64,000 bases of DNA from Manis javanica (taxonomy: Eukaryota > Chordata > Mammalia > Pholidota > Manidae). Shown here one piece after another: positions 11,755-24,289 of this stretch. The DNA is taken from contig NC_133158.1 of assembly GCF_040802235.1 (NCBI RefSeq), positions 11,744,001-11,808,000 of the forward strand, given 5' to 3'. The notes beneath the pieces were generated by a model. It saw only the letters and a list, made by a program, of their open reading frames with translations, had not been told where the DNA came from and did no database searches. The translations under genes were made by a program, and so were the position numbers. Position 1 is the stretch's first letter, and each line of letters begins with the position of its first letter.

Positions 11755-12230
11755 TAAATTTTAAAGATCTTATTGGCTTTTTTCAGTGACTCATGAATGA
11801 GGCAGCTTCCAATTTAGCATGTAAAAAGGAACTCTGTAGAGTTATACAAGGCAAGAGATTTTATAAGCAGAAGGGAACAGTACTAAAGAAGTTGTAATGG
11901 GCAAAAAAGCCGATTGGTTATTGTAAATTTGGGTTCCTTTTGGGGATGGCAGGGGTCTGTCAGTCAGATAACGTAACTATAGCTGATCAGGCAGTTCCTG
12001 ATTGATTGGTTTAAGATTCCATTTCTGGGAGATCCCAAACTGTCATTTAAGTGCGACTTAGCATAAGCTACTCTATTATGGGCCTGCTGTCTTGTCTTTA
12101 ACAATAGTATTGGTTCTGAAGGAGAAAGGGAGAGCAGAAAGAGTAAACAGGAAAAAGTCCCCTCCAGGGCAAGATGGGTGAAATGATCCCTAGCCACACC
12201 CTCACCCCCAGACAATAGACTGGGGCTGGC
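11755..12230 (-). mobile_element. Ancient LTR, minus strand
   Basis: The left end, read on the minus strand, finishes CATTCATGAGTCACTGAAAAA then AAGCCAATAAGATC. The middle carries GGGCCTGCTGTCTTGTCTT. Both are typical of old mammalian ERV LTRs, but I cannot assign a named family. Confidence 0.5.
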
Positions 12231-12413
12231 ACAGCTAGGCCTACAGAGCAGAGCACGTGCTTTCAGAGCAGGCTAAACATCTTTTACATCTAGAATCTGT
12301 TGTACTGAAAAATGAAACATTCCCAAATCACATTATAAAGATTGTGAGCTATTTGATCTATGCTGTTGGTCCTATTTTTCTGTGTTTTATGTAGAAGCTT
12401 AATTGTGTTCGGG

Positions 12414-12800
12414 TGTCTCTCAGTTCGGAGTCACAGGGGAGTCAGATTCAGATACAGTGAAATGTGAAACCAAAGTCAAGAAAGCAAAGCTAGTTTTATT
12501 ATGCTCTGAAACACAGTGGGCCCCTGACCTAGTGTCAGAAGGCCCCAACTACCTCTGGTGAGGCTTTTTAAATGGAGTTCTTGGCAGGGCAAAGAAGTCC
12601 TTGATGGACATTCTTTGGCTCTGGGGGCGTGATCTGATTGGAGGATGGAAGACATGGGCTGTGCTCTTGACATTTTTCACCTGGGTAATTTTTGTCATCT
12701 GAGGAGTGCCTGTGCTCTGAGGTTTCTTATTTGGGAAGTGTCTCTGCCCTTCAAGTCACTCTTTGTCCCTATGGCTTCATTTAATTAACTCTCCAAGCTA
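12414..12800 (-). mobile_element. ERV LTR, minus strand
   Basis: On the minus strand it ends GTGACTCCGAACTGAGAGAC and has an upstream polyadenylation-type ATAATAAAAC. The rest is LTR-like without coding capacity. Boundaries approximate. Confidence 0.5.
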
Positions 12801-13049
12801 TCTCTGGCTTTCTGGCTTTCTCTGACTAACTCCCTGAGTTCTTCTTCCCTACCCTTTTTCCATCCTGCTCATGTCTATCTTCCTGCTTAACAATTAAACT
12901 TCATGAAAAAAAACCTCAAAATCTGAGACCCTTTGGAAATGCAAGGACCAGGGAGAAAGCTCTCCTCTTCTCCCTCTGTCCCCTCTCCCCTCTTTATTTT
13001 CCCTCATGGTAGTTTGGTAAAGTAATATAATCCCCAGGGTCCATGTGAG

Positions 13050-13640
13050 CTGTTGGGGAGGAAGAAATTTCCTCTGTCCATTAAGGTTCTTCCAGGGGGT
13101 ATAAGAATCAAATTGCAATGAGGCAGATTAACAGAAAGAAAAAAGTTAAAGTTAAATTATGTACACAAATGGCATGTATAGACATAGGTTCCAAAGACAG
13201 GGAGAATGAGGTATATATGCATCTTGAGCCCAGGAGAAGGGGGTATGGGTCTGAGACTTCAAAGGAAAAGAGAAATAATTCACAGGAATATGAAAAGAGA
13301 AGATATTTGCTGGGCCACACAGAAACAATGAGAGGATACAGAGAAGAACTTTAGCAGACTTAGCCCCATCCCTTCCTGTCTACACACGTAGCTGATGTTA
13401 TAGTATAGCTGTTTATGGTTACAGCTCTCTTCCCCGAGCAGGTCCTCTACCTAAATTCTTCTTATATAGTTGGGGGGTGGTAGGTCAAATTTCTTTTTGA
13501 GTCTTTTGGGCCTTGATTTTTCTCATCTTTAAAATAATCTGCATGTCACAATGACACATCTTGAGGTGGCCTGCCCTTGGTCCCCATAGAGCCTAGTCAG
13601 AGAATTTATTTAATTAGGAAAGTTTCTCATTCTGGGAGCA
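13050..13640. mobile_element. Probable ancient LTR-type repeat
   Basis: Purine-rich left half (AACAGAAAGAAAAAAGTTAAAG) and a right half with CTTTTTGAGTCTTTTGGGCC and TCACAATGACACATCTTGAGG resemble LTRs of old mammalian ERVs. Family not identified. Confidence 0.35.
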
Positions 13641-14599
13641 TATGCCAAAGTGGTGGGTGATAATACTCACAGACTAGATCTCAGCCTGTATTGGGCCCCT
13701 CTGTCAGGCAGCTTTGTGCAGTGTACAGCCTGTGCCATGATACAGAGCCATCCTGGGACAGCTGTCTGGCTCTTCAGGAAAGAAATCTGACCCTATATTT
13801 GAAATTGAAGGAATAAAGGAGACGGTGAATCTAATTGCATCAGATGGCTTAGGCCCCATTGTGTCATTTGTTCAGGGTAACTGGTATCCAAACCACTTGT
13901 CCCTAACCCCAGAGCAGTAACTTGTTCCTTAAGGAAGTGATTTCTGTCTCCCAATCACTTGTGTTTTTGACAACAGGCTGTTTCCTGCCCATTGTGCCTT
14001 CCTGTAGTTCTTCTTACAGAATGTGCCTGCAAAGGATGGGCTGAAGCATAGTCTGGGAAAGCTTTGAAAGCCAGCCAGGCGGAAACTTGGAGACAAAAGG
14101 TCTTCTAGAAGATATTGTTTGCAACCCTGGGTTTAGCAGCTGCTGGGAGAGGGGAGGATAATAAATAGCATACCCTCACTCAAGCTGCAAAGAGGGACTT
14201 GTTTGATTTGGCTGAGGGCTTGGGTGAAGGAGTCCCTAGAACAAGCTCTTGTATACATCCCCGACCCCCAACTGAGAGTTGTTTATCAGTCATGTCCCCT
14301 AAGTGCAGGGCCTGACAGCACTGCCTGACAGCTGGTAGTCAGGTTGCCATGTCAACAGGAAGAGACCCTATTGGGGTTTTGTTTAGTCGTCACCAAGTTC
14401 TCCCTCTGAGTAGCTCTTAGCTGTGGGAAAAGTTAGGAAACTTGATCTGTGACTCCCGGATTGCTTCCCTGGACAGTGGGAGTATTTTGACCCCAGGAGG
14501 GAATACTGGGAGCCTGCAGAGGTGCCCAGAATATGGAAAGCAGGGCTGGGTGAGTGAGAAGTGAGGAGGGATGGAGCCTTTACACGAAGCATCCTTTTT
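13641..14599. other. Unassigned sequence
   Basis: No supported gene or nameable repeat. Confidence 0.3.
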
Positions 14600-14780
14600 C
14601 ACCAACAGGGAAATTAACATTTATGATGTATCTGTGTTGTCTGAAATTCTGCCAAAAGCTACACAGATTTTATTTTATTCTCACAATTGTCCTATAGGAT
14701 TCATATTAGTATACCCATTTTACAGATGAGCAAAGAGCAGCTGAGGAGCCAAACAACTGAGCAATGATTAACTAAATCAG
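14600..14780 (+). repeat. MIR
   Basis: Carries the MIR tail motif CCCATTTTACAGATGAGCAAAG preceded by TTCTCACAATTGTCC. Confidence 0.7.
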
Positions 14781-15009
14781 GATATGTTCATAAGAGGGAT
14801 TATTACGCAGCCATTCAAAAATCTTATTTTTGAGAGATATTTAATGACATATTTGCAAAACTACATAATGCAGTATATCTAAGTGATTAAATATATATGA
14901 TAAAAATATACCCATAGAAAACAAGTATGGAGAATAATGTGGAAATAATGAAACCACCTCCCAGCAAAGGCCTGGCTCCAACCTCTTTGTCATCATAGTT
15001 TGTTCTGTG

Positions 15010-15235
15010 GCTCTGACCTTCTTGCCTCCCTCCTTCACTTATAAGGATGCCTGTAGTTAATTGGGCCAATTAAATATTCCAGGAAAATCTTCCCATCTCA
15101 AGATCCTTAACTTAATCACATCTGCAAAGACCCTTTTGCCCTGTAAGGTGACATATTCACAGGTTCCTGGGATTAGGACAGAGACATCTTTGGGAGACCT
15201 TTATTCTGCTTCCCAGAGCCAGGGACTAGATCCTG
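15010..15235 (-). mobile_element. MLT1-type (MaLR) LTR fragment, minus strand
   Basis: Shows the antisense MLT1 blocks: TTAATCACATCTGCAAAGACCC, CACAGGTTCCTGGGATTAGGAC and a GGGAGACC..TTATTCTGC end. Confidence 0.65.
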
Positions 15236-16010
15236 GAAAACATAACTGTTTTGGGAACAGACAAGACTTGGAACAAGATAGATAAAGAACTAAAGGCAAA
15301 GATGATTCCCAGACCGTTACATGATATCTTTACTTCCAAGAGTATCTTAGGTCTTCTTAAAGTTGCCGCGTTGAAAAGTGAGGTTTGGCTTTTTGCCCCC
15401 TCTCTTCCTGCCTGTGATCTACTTCACTAACTTACCAATGAGAAGCTATTTTGGGTAGAATCAAAGCCCTTTAGGCACCATAAGCACAAGAGTCACTGCA
15501 AGCCCCAGGAATGATATCTTCATTACCATTTGGAAGTTACCCGTCAATGGAGGGAAACGGGCCTCTTCTGAGGGACTTCTCTCCCTACCTGAGAGGGTGG
15601 AGGCCTCAGGAGGTTGTTCCTTTTCATTAGATAAATCTGGGCTCTGGAGTCTCCAAAGCCCTTGCAGCTTCTAGCCCAGTCGCTCTCTGCCACTGAGAAG
15701 TCACCCCTCCATCTCTGATGACTTCATGGCTTATGGCAAAGCCGAGGCAGCAGGGTTGTCACACTGTCCTCCTGACTCACTGTCAAAATAAGCAGGCTTT
15801 CCCTGACAGTGTGCATGGCAGATGGCTGGCTTCAGAAGTTGCAGTGGACCAGGTATTTTACTGAGGTGCTAAGGTGCACCTTGAATTTTCTCCTTCCCCA
15901 TCTTTAAGCAGGGAGTCTGGCCATTGAATTTCCTTGCCTCAAGAATTTTGTCACTTTTTTTTTGTGACAGCAAAAACTCAACAATGAGGTGATGCCCGAA
16001 GTCACAGACT
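15236..16010. other. Unassigned sequence
   Basis: No supported gene or nameable repeat. Confidence 0.3.
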
Positions 16011-16360
16011 GTATCTTAAGACAAACTACCCAGAAGCAAATATTGACACAAGGATTCATTTGCAAGGGATTATTAAGGAAGTGTTCCCAGAGGAAGCTGG
16101 TAAGGGAACAGAGAAATCAAGAAAGAGAGGGAAGGGAAAACATGAAATAAGGTACATTACCAAGCAAAGGTGTAGGCTCAGCCTGATCCCATAGGGATCC
16201 TTGAGGAAAATGGGAGAGCTGAGCTTCCCTAACCCTGCACAGAACCCAGTCACTAGCTATGGACTATAACAGGGGAGGTTATACTCCCAACCACTTCCGG
16301 CTCTCTGCATGTCAACTGCCGGGCACAGAGGAGGTGCTCAGTAAATATTTGTTGCATACA
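16011..16360 (-). mobile_element. Probable ancient ERVL-type LTR, then a MIR tail
   Basis: A segment starting CCCAGAAGCAAATATTGACAC with an AAGGGATTATTAAGGAAGTG block resembles an old LTR on the minus strand. It is followed by a MIR-like GTGCTCAGTAAATATTTGTTG. Assignment tentative. Confidence 0.35.
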
Positions 16361-16789
16361 TTGATTAATATGATTACTGTCACTAGCTTTCATTATTGTT
16401 GCAACAGTAAATAAGATATGTAGTATGTAGAACACCCAGTGTAGTCCCTGGCACATCCCAGCCACCTGAGAAAGTGTGTACCCCCATCCCTCCAGTGTGT
16501 GACTGTGAACATGTGTGTTGAGACATAATCTCAAGTGCATGGTTTATTTTTATGCAAATGTACGAAGCAGGTGCCATTCTAAAACCATTGCTGATATTTG
16601 TATTGTCATTTCTTAGTAGCTAAATTCACGTGTGGCGATGAAATGAAGGATACAAAACTGGACATCTTACATGGAAGTTTGCCTGAAAAAGAGAAAGATG
16701 ACAAAAGGGGGGGGAGGTGAAGACAAGAGGACCCTGAAAATAAATTGGCCTGTTTACACTGGAGACTCATCCATTGCTTGTCAATTGCC

Positions 16790-17045
16790 TTGGAAATGGA
16801 GCTCAGCCCTAAAATCAGACAAACCTGGTACAAAAGATAGCTCCAGCATTTATTATCTTAGTGGCTTTGGGTGGGTGGCTTAGTTCCTGTAGGCCTCAGT
16901 TTCCTCACTTGTAAAATGGGGATGGCAATAACAGTCTCCTCCTCCCAAGGCTATTCGGAGGAATGAATGAGTTAGTGAATGAAGAAATGCTTTTACCAAG
17001 CTTCACAAAGGTACTCAGATATTACTATTATGTTGGTGGTGGTGA
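16790..17045 (+). repeat. MIR
   Basis: Near-complete MIR with CCTCAGTTTCCTCACTTGTA then AAATGGGGATGGCAATAACA and a GGAATGAATGAG core. Confidence 0.85.
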
Positions 17046-17209
17046 TGTTACTTGGATTTTAGTCTGTTGAGGCCCTTCCCTTTGTTCACATTGCTTACTC
17101 ACTCACTCAGTGAATATTCATTGAATATCAATGTCGTATACTCAAGTAGGTCAAGGAAACACAGTAGAGAATAAAGCAACCATTTAACTGTCTAACAGTT
17201 AACACAGGT

Positions 17210-17425
17210 AACAGTAAAGCACTTATTATGTGCTACAGATCAGCTTCTATTTCACACTCTTTAGATACATTACCTCATTTCATATTCTCACAGCATCTAT
17301 ATAAGGTTGGTACTCTTATCATCCCTATCTGACAAACCAGGATTAAAGGAGCTCAAACTACTCACACAAACTCACACAACCACGTGGCAGAGCTGGGGTT
17401 CGAAACTTTTCAGTTTGTGTCTACA
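17210..17425 (+). repeat. MIR
   Basis: Contains TTATTATGTGCTACAG, TCTCACAGCATCTATATAAGG and the GTGGCAGAGCTGGGGTTCGA end. Confidence 0.8.
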
Positions 17426-19029
17426 GCTTCTCTGATACCCAATCCTTGGGGCTTTACAAGGGTGCCAGGTTGAGCTCCACTATATGACTCAGAGTTGCCA
17501 ACCAGCATCTCAGCCTGAAGTTCAGAAACACTCAGCACTCAACAAACCCCTCAAATTTTGAGGGCTTTCAGGGAATAACAAATTCTTCTACTAGACTGAA
17601 GTTGTGACAAATCTAATTGAATGCTAGAAGCTGTATGATTGCTTGTGATTTGCCCAGGATAAATGGCTTTGCTTGTCTTCATTTCAAAATCACTGCTTCC
17701 TGCCTGTGACACATGGCCCTAGAGAATACATATTCTTTCCCCAGAAAATCAGTAAAAAACTTATTGTCAAAGCATTTTCAGCAATCCTCCAAATCACAAG
17801 CCAAATGAAATTAAATTCCACCTTTTTTGACGGTAACTTTTTTTAAGTGTGAGCAATAGATTCATGTTTCCTTTCAAATCCCCAAACATTGAGGCTATTG
17901 ATCTTGGTAAGTATAAAGACTAATATTTCTGAAGAAGATACATGGAAGGAAATAATCTATCCCGGCAATTACAAGTAACCTCCAATAAAGGAACATAATA
18001 AATATTTAATAAGTTGAAGGAACTACTAATATAGAAGAAAATAAGGAGTTGGAAGATCAGAATATGATACATGCCTGTATACATCTGCGTGTGTGTGTGT
18101 GGAGAGGGAAAATAGCACTTAGAAAAGCCTACCCTCTTGATTTGTATTTTCATTAGGCCAGAAAAGCAATCCAGTGTCATCCCCAGAATTTGCACCTCTT
18201 CCCAGCCCCTACCTTTAAAACCTAAACTTTCAGGCATATGATAAGAAATGAACATGCAACACCTGAATTTGCAGTGAGAAGCGCCGGCACTATGAGCTGG
18301 CAATGTGTTATCAAGAAGGAAGAACTTCATTCTAGATTATCTACAAAACAAGAAATAGTAAGACAAAATCAGGTTAGACTTGATGTTTATACCTTCTGAA
18401 ATGTACAACATGAAACTTAACTACCATCAAGCCTTCAAAAAAGTTATAATTCTTTTTATATTGAGAAAAGAATTTTTCCCTCTAGAGATTCTGCCTAAAT
18501 CCAGGCATAAACTATATATACACACATATATATATTAAATGGCCTCTGTACCATAGTGAGGTTGTACAAAAAAGTTAATATTTATGAGAACTTTAAAGGA
18601 ATCCTTGGCACCTACTAAGTTAGGGATTATTGGGGGATTTTAAGGAGAGCAGCAGAAAAGGATTTACATTTTAATAAGATTATTTGGGCAATAAGTGGAT
18701 AGAGGATAGAAGGAAGATCCACTGGGAAGTGGATTCAAGAATCCAGGAGGAAGAGGACAGTGACCTGGATTCACTGGCTGTGTTGAGGATAGAGAGGAAG
18801 CGAGATATTCTGATGGATTCAGGCAGAAGGATGGACAAGTCATGGCCATAGTTGGCTATGAGTGTACAAGTAAATGGAGAAGTCATGGGTGACACCTGGG
18901 TTGTTTGGACAAATAAAAGGATGGCTGTGCCATTGTGGGAAACATGGAAAAGGAGTGGATTGGTTGCAAAATTCAGGCTTTATGCCCCAAGTCCTTCAGT
19001 GATCTCCTGCTGCACGATTTTCAAGCAGT
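17426..19029. other. Unassigned sequence
   Basis: Mostly AT-rich; a (TA)n-type stretch sits near 18512-18536 and a short (GT)n near 18090. No supported gene. Confidence 0.3.
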
Positions 19030-19180
19030 TTCAAAACAAAGAGATTCAGAGTGTAGGCTTTGAAATCTTGAGTCTGGTTTCAAATCATGACTCTGCTATT
19101 TATTGGCTCTGTGTCCTTGCATACATGATTAAGCATCTCTGTGCTTCAGGTACCCTCTCAGTGAAAATCATTTGCACAGA
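19030..19180 (+). repeat. MIR
   Basis: MIR 5' half: GTGTAGGCTTTGAAATC..GAGTC, then GACTCTGCTATTTATTGGC and CATCTCTGTGCTTCAG. Confidence 0.7.
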
Positions 19181-19376
19181 ATCACCACTTAGGCTCTGCC
19201 TTTAAAGAAACCAACCTAAGATATTGGCCCCTGACATATCAAACTAGCTACTAGTCCGGTTAATGGGGCCACTGTAATAGGGGCCTTAATCACTATGCAT
19301 GAGAATAATAGACCAAAATATAGAAAAAGGGGACATTTTAAATAATCAGTGTCATCATTATCCTTTAATTTCCTGT

Positions 19377-19475
19377 CACCATATATTTTGCAAAAATTTT
19401 TCACATGTATCTCACATGTATCTCACCATATATTTTGCAAAAATTTTTCACATGTATCTCACATGTATTTCACAT
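19377..19475 (+). repeat. 47-bp tandem duplication
   Basis: A unit starting CACCATATATTTTGCAAAAA at 19377 repeats at 19424 with almost no change. Inside each copy an 11-base CACATGTATCT is itself repeated. The near identity suggests a fairly recent duplication. Confidence 0.9.
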
Positions 19476-20379
19476 GTCCTTCCCTTTTTAGATGCACAAA
19501 CTAAAGCTCAGAGATTAGACTCAACATATTCAGATACATGGTAAATATTTGGTAGCTGTTGTTGAATGAATTGTTTAAACAACATGCCAGATAGTGTAGG
19601 TTGACTCACCCAGTACCCAACCCAACCACCTTCTCTTCCTCTACTCTAGAGGCTAGAAAGTGTAATGCATACTTTCCCCAAATCCTTAGCACCTAGTGGT
19701 ATCTATGCGTCATGTCTCTCTCTGATTAGTGAAATAAAAACTCTTGGAGAGTGATTTTCTCCCAAAATGAAAAGGCAGTCTCTAAATGGAATGCATGTCT
19801 TCTTCCTGCCTGCATGGAGCAGAGACATGAGGCCCAGAGGTGCAGCAGGTATTCAGAGATGAAAGGAGACTGAGGTGTGGCAGATGACGGAGCAGAACAG
19901 GGCAAAGACCCCAGAAGACTGCAACAGCACAGAGCCGGTGCACCAGGCAGGGATGGCCTGTCTTCTGTTACAGGCAGCCACACAGAAGCATTAACTCAGA
20001 CAGATTTTGATGCCAGTTTAGAGGAATTTGGAAATGTTGCACATGGTTAGAAGAGAAGTTCAAGTGTTATTTGAAAGGTTAGAAAAGGAGGTGTATGAAA
20101 AATGTCAATATAGTAGAAAATTCATTCAGCCTGCGAAAGGGGAAAGCCGTGGAAGATGATGACAAACTTTTGTTTTCCAGTGATGTGGGATCTAACTCAA
20201 ACCCTCCAAACAATGAAACATCCTCCTGCACCTGGATGAAAATGCTTTCATTCCTGCAGAACATAGCCCAAACATTATTTTATGTTATCTAACATATATT
20301 TATTAATGAATAGCAGCCCTATAAGATAGATTCTATCATTACCTCCTCTTTGTATGAGAAATATCAAGGCTCTTAGACT
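19476..20379. other. Unassigned sequence
   Basis: No supported gene or nameable repeat. Confidence 0.3.
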
Positions 20380-20532
20380 GTGTTGTCCAGTGGCTACTAG
20401 CCACATGAGACTATTTGAATTTGAATCTAAATTAATTAAAATTTAAAAATCTGTTCCTCAGTCATACTAACCATGATTTAAATGCCCAACAGGTAGGTGC
20501 ATCTAGTGACTACCAAATTGGACAGCACAGAT
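20380..20532. mobile_element. Short hAT-type DNA transposon remnant
   Basis: Starts GTGTTGTCCAGTGGCTACTA and ends CCAAATTGGACAGCACAG, the paired ends of the same non-autonomous element seen again at 23565-23900, with most of the middle lost. Confidence 0.6.
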
Positions 20533-20639
20533 TAGAATATTTTTATCATTGCAGAAAGTTCCAATCACTGAAGTTGCTCTAATTGGTGAAGTAGTTTACT
20601 CAAGATTTTACACAGAGGTACAACTCTCCTTGAGACAAT

Positions 20640-21150
20640 ACATTAGCTTTCTAAGACCATTGTATTGAATTACCATGAACTTAGTGACTTATACCACCAC
20701 AGATTTATTATCTGAAAGTTCTGGAGGTCAGATATCTGAGATGGGTCTCACGGAAGTAAAATCGAGATGTCAGCAGAGCTGCATTTCTTCCAGAAGCTCT
20801 AGAGGAGAATGCCTCTTGTTGCCTTTCCAGCTTCTAGAAGCCACCCCATTCCAGCTGGTAGCTCGTTTCTCCATCACCAAGGCAACAGCAGCGGCTGAGT
20901 CTTCTGAGGAAGAAGCTGTCCCTCTGGTTCTTCCTCTTCTGCCCGCCTCTTCCAATCATAAGAGCATGTGATTACAAAGGGCCACCCAGAGAATTCAGCA
21001 TAATACCTCCCTCTTAAGGCCAGTACATTAGCAATCCTGATTCCATCTGGATCATTAATTCCCTTTGCCATGTCGCCTAGCATATTCACAGGTACCAGGA
21101 GTTGTACGTGCATGTCTTTGAGGGCCATTATTCTGCTTCCCACAGACAGC
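20640..21150 (-). mobile_element. MLT1-type (MaLR) LTR, minus strand
   Basis: Antisense MLT1 pattern almost end to end: TTAGCTTTCTAAGACCATTG, GAGGTCAGATATCTGAGATG, a pyrimidine-rich middle, then CAATCCTGATTCCATCTGGA and GAGGGCCATTATTCTGC. Confidence 0.75.
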
Positions 21151-21490
21151 ATTCAGGGCCCTCCATAATCTGACCTCATCTATTTTTCAACTTTTTTACC
21201 TTGAATCACCTTTATATTCCTTGTGCTCTAGCCAATTTGTTTCCTAGAACTGCTATTCATTCCAATAAACATGATTGAAGATCTGTGTTTCCCAATCCCA
21301 GGGAAAAAAAGCTGATTTAGAGCAGGTCCCTAACTAGAGGACTTCTTCTCCATACCTTTGTTTTACAATGTTCCCTCTTCCAGAAACGGCATTCTGAAGC
21401 CTCACCTGCAGTCCAATTTAAGTACACCTAAATTCTATTTATTCTAAAAATTCTATTCAAATACTGCTTCACTGACAAGACAATGCCTGA
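21151..21490 (-). mobile_element. L2 LINE fragment, minus strand
   Basis: Antisense L2 3' region: CAGGGCCCTCCATAATCTGACC, CTTGTGCTCTAGCCA, then TCTATTCAAATACTGCTTCA. Confidence 0.6.
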
Positions 21491-23179
21491 ATCAGTCAGA
21501 CATCAGATGGTGGCAAAGGGTCAGTGAGGGAGCATTTGGCTGCAGCTCCAGAGATGTTCCCAGCCACATCCAGGTGCACCCTTTGGTGCCTTCGAGGGGC
21601 AGGATGCATGCGCATGCTGTAGAATGGGGATCAGAGTATGGGCTCTGGAATAACTGGGGTTGAATCCCACAAGAAAGGGATGTACCTTCTAAGAACAGAA
21701 TATCTTTCTCTTCTCCTCAACTCTGTGTATATGTGGCAATTAAGGTCAATGAAAATATTAAGATATTTCTTTCATTTCACCTTGTTTATTTCTTTCTTTT
21801 TACTCTTCCAGTGGAAATGGGCATTAGCAATATTCCTTATCCTTACATTTAACCCATGTCCTTTTCAGGATCTTTGTCGGGTAGTGGTTGAGCATCCAGC
21901 CAGGGTTTGTGAATGCACTATGTCACAACAATGCCAGGGACAGTATGATAGTGATAAATGAACGGAAGCTCAGAAGAAATCAGGGACCCTTCAAGGAGGA
22001 CAAAAAAATAAATAAAACCACATTTTCCAGTGTGATTTATCTAAAGTCATTTATGAAAAGACATTTCTTATGAGGGGGCAAAAAGGCCACATCAGAGGTA
22101 CATGTCTGTTAGGGAAATTCAACCACCAAGGAGGCCAAAATGATTTTTGTACAGCGAGACCCAAAATGCAAGCCAACTACCTCATCTGGTCCTAACCCAA
22201 GAAATAGGAACTCATACAACACTAGAGGTGGGAAAAATGACTCCGTAGCTGTTAGGCTTCTTGAGAAACTGCAGAGTGTTCACAGAGGTATGTGTGTTTT
22301 GGCACTTTATTGACGATTTAAAGGGTTTTCAAGGGTAATTTGACTCTACAATTTTTGCCTTATGTGCTGACTTTAAACACTAACTCCTGCACAAGATACA
22401 ACTCTACTCTTAAGTCCTTAACACCTGAGGCCCGAGACTCATTCATATTATATGAGGCTCTTGAAGACTCTCTGATTCTAATCGAAACTGGTCCCACCAA
22501 ATCCTAGTATTTCTGTTTGCTTTCAAGCAACAACTCACACCTTGTTTTAATGTGTAGGAGCTTTCCCCAGTCTCATTCAGGCTTCTTTTAGCCTTGTGGG
22601 TCCTGGCCCCAAAGAGCTTAAGATCAGATGGGCTTTGAAGTTTAAGTATTAAAGCAGTAATTACACAACTGAGAAGAGTGAAATTGGAAATGAATCCAGC
22701 AGCTGATGGTGGGGTGAGTTTGAGAGGAGTCACAGGAGCTGTAAGGACCAGGGCCACAGACACGACCAAGCAATTCAGCCTGGGTTCACATAACCAAGAG
22801 AGGTTGCACAATGTGCTTCAGGAGGTAGCAACATAGAGCTTTCCTTTTATTATCTCCACCTTTTTTTTTTTAATCAAAAGAGAGACTGTAATTCTAAAAC
22901 TTTGCTGGCCTTTGCGTCCGTGATGAGAACCTAGAAGGAAGCAGACCTCAGCTTCAGACTCACCTTTCTGCCCAGCATCAGGCAGACCTTGGCAAATGAC
23001 TTCATTTTCCTATTTAAAAAGAGAAGGCTTTCTCACAGTGTATGCTGTGGAACATCACTTGTGAAAAGTGTTTTATATGTAAAAGGGCTCTACACATAAG
23101 TCCAAATAAGTCCAATTTAAGTCCAGTCTTGGAAGTTTTCCCTTGCCATATTCCCCTCTTGGAAATTCACCATGTACTT
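21491..23179. other. Unassigned sequence
   Basis: No supported gene. The 22.25-22.86 kb part may be a degraded LTR but I cannot support that. Confidence 0.3.
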
Positions 23180-23540
23180 TAGTTTATTAAAGGCTCTGTT
23201 AAGTCCTATAGTAAAGAAAATGCTCATCCTTCTAACCATTCCACAGGATAACATCCCAAATCCTCAGCATGTCCCCAGTAAACCGCCCGTCCCACTTCTG
23301 TCCACCACCTCCCCTTTCTTCTCTGAGGTCCAGCTGTGTCAGCCTCCTCCCTTCCTCAAACTTGCCAATTCATACTTGCTCTTCTTTGGGCCAAGAAGGT
23401 CCTTTCCCTCCGGCACCCACTCCCTCCCCCTGGCGTGCTCTTCACCGTCCCTCAGGGAGCCCATCAAACAAGGTCACATGTGTGTCCTGGCCACTGTCAT
23501 AGCACCTGTACACCTTCATAAGTGCTGGCACCATTGTGCC
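23180..23540 (-). mobile_element. L2 LINE fragment, minus strand
   Basis: Pyrimidine-rich antisense L2 sequence with CTCCCTTCCTCAAACTTGCC and CTTTGGGCC blocks. It leaves a 156-codon open frame on the plus strand that has no domain and is not a gene. Confidence 0.5.
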
Positions 23541-23564
23541 ATACCCAGATGTCTCCCCCATAGA

Positions 23565-23900
23565 GCAGCACTGCCCAACAGAACTAGAATACAAGTCACA
23601 GATGTCATTTTAAGTGTTCTTGCGCCACATTTAAAAAAATGAAAAGCAGGTTAAATTAATTTGAGTAATATATTTTATTTAACCCCATGTCCAAAATATT
23701 ACCATTTCAACATGTTATCTATGTAAAAGTTATCAAAGGTGTAGTCTACATTTTTATTCATACTAAGTCTTCAAAATTCAAGGTGTATTTTATACCTACA
23801 ACACAACGCAGTTTAGACCCACCACATCTTAAGTGCTCAGTTAGCCACATGTGGCTCATGGCCATCACAGCGGACAGCTGGGCTCTAGTCAGTAAACTCC
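23565..23900. mobile_element. hAT-type DNA transposon, near full length
   Basis: Begins CAGCACTGCCCAACAGAAC and ends GCGGACAGCTGGGCTCTAG. The interior has the well-known blocks AATATATTTTATTTAACCCC, CATTTCAACATGTTATC and GCCACATGTGGCTCATGGCC. Non-autonomous and old. Confidence 0.7.
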
Positions 23901-23959
23901 CTGAAGGCGGAGAATACAGTCCTCGTACTGCGGTGCCCACAGCATCAGACTGCTCGGCT

Positions 23960-24090
23960 CAGAGTTAAGGGCCAAATAAATATTTGTTCAACAGTGACAA
24001 CGAAAAAGGAATATTTATACAGAGGAAGAAATGGAGGCCAAGAGAGAGGAAGTGACTGGGCCAAGGTCACAGGACTAGTTAATAGTGAAC
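23960..24090 (+). repeat. MIR tail
   Basis: AATAAATATTTGTTC then GAAATGGAGGCCAAGAGAG and GGCCAAGGTCACAGGACTAG. Confidence 0.6.
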
Positions 24091-24289
24091 TTCTGTTGGT
24101 CCCCAGCTGGAGCCATAGAGCTCCAGTGCCTCCTGAAACTTGTCAGTCTCTCAAGTCAGCCATTCCCTCTTGATGCAAATGTGCTCCCAAAGGCCAGCCT
24201 AAAACATCTTTATTAAAACTTTGCCTTGAAAGACAAGAAAGAGTTGGATTTGTGAGAAAAGTTTTTTCTCCATTACCTTGTAAATCCTA

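Noticed and set aside
23172..23642. 156-codon plus-strand frame
   Set aside because: Lies in antisense L2 and the start of a hAT element; Pro/Ser-rich by composition only.
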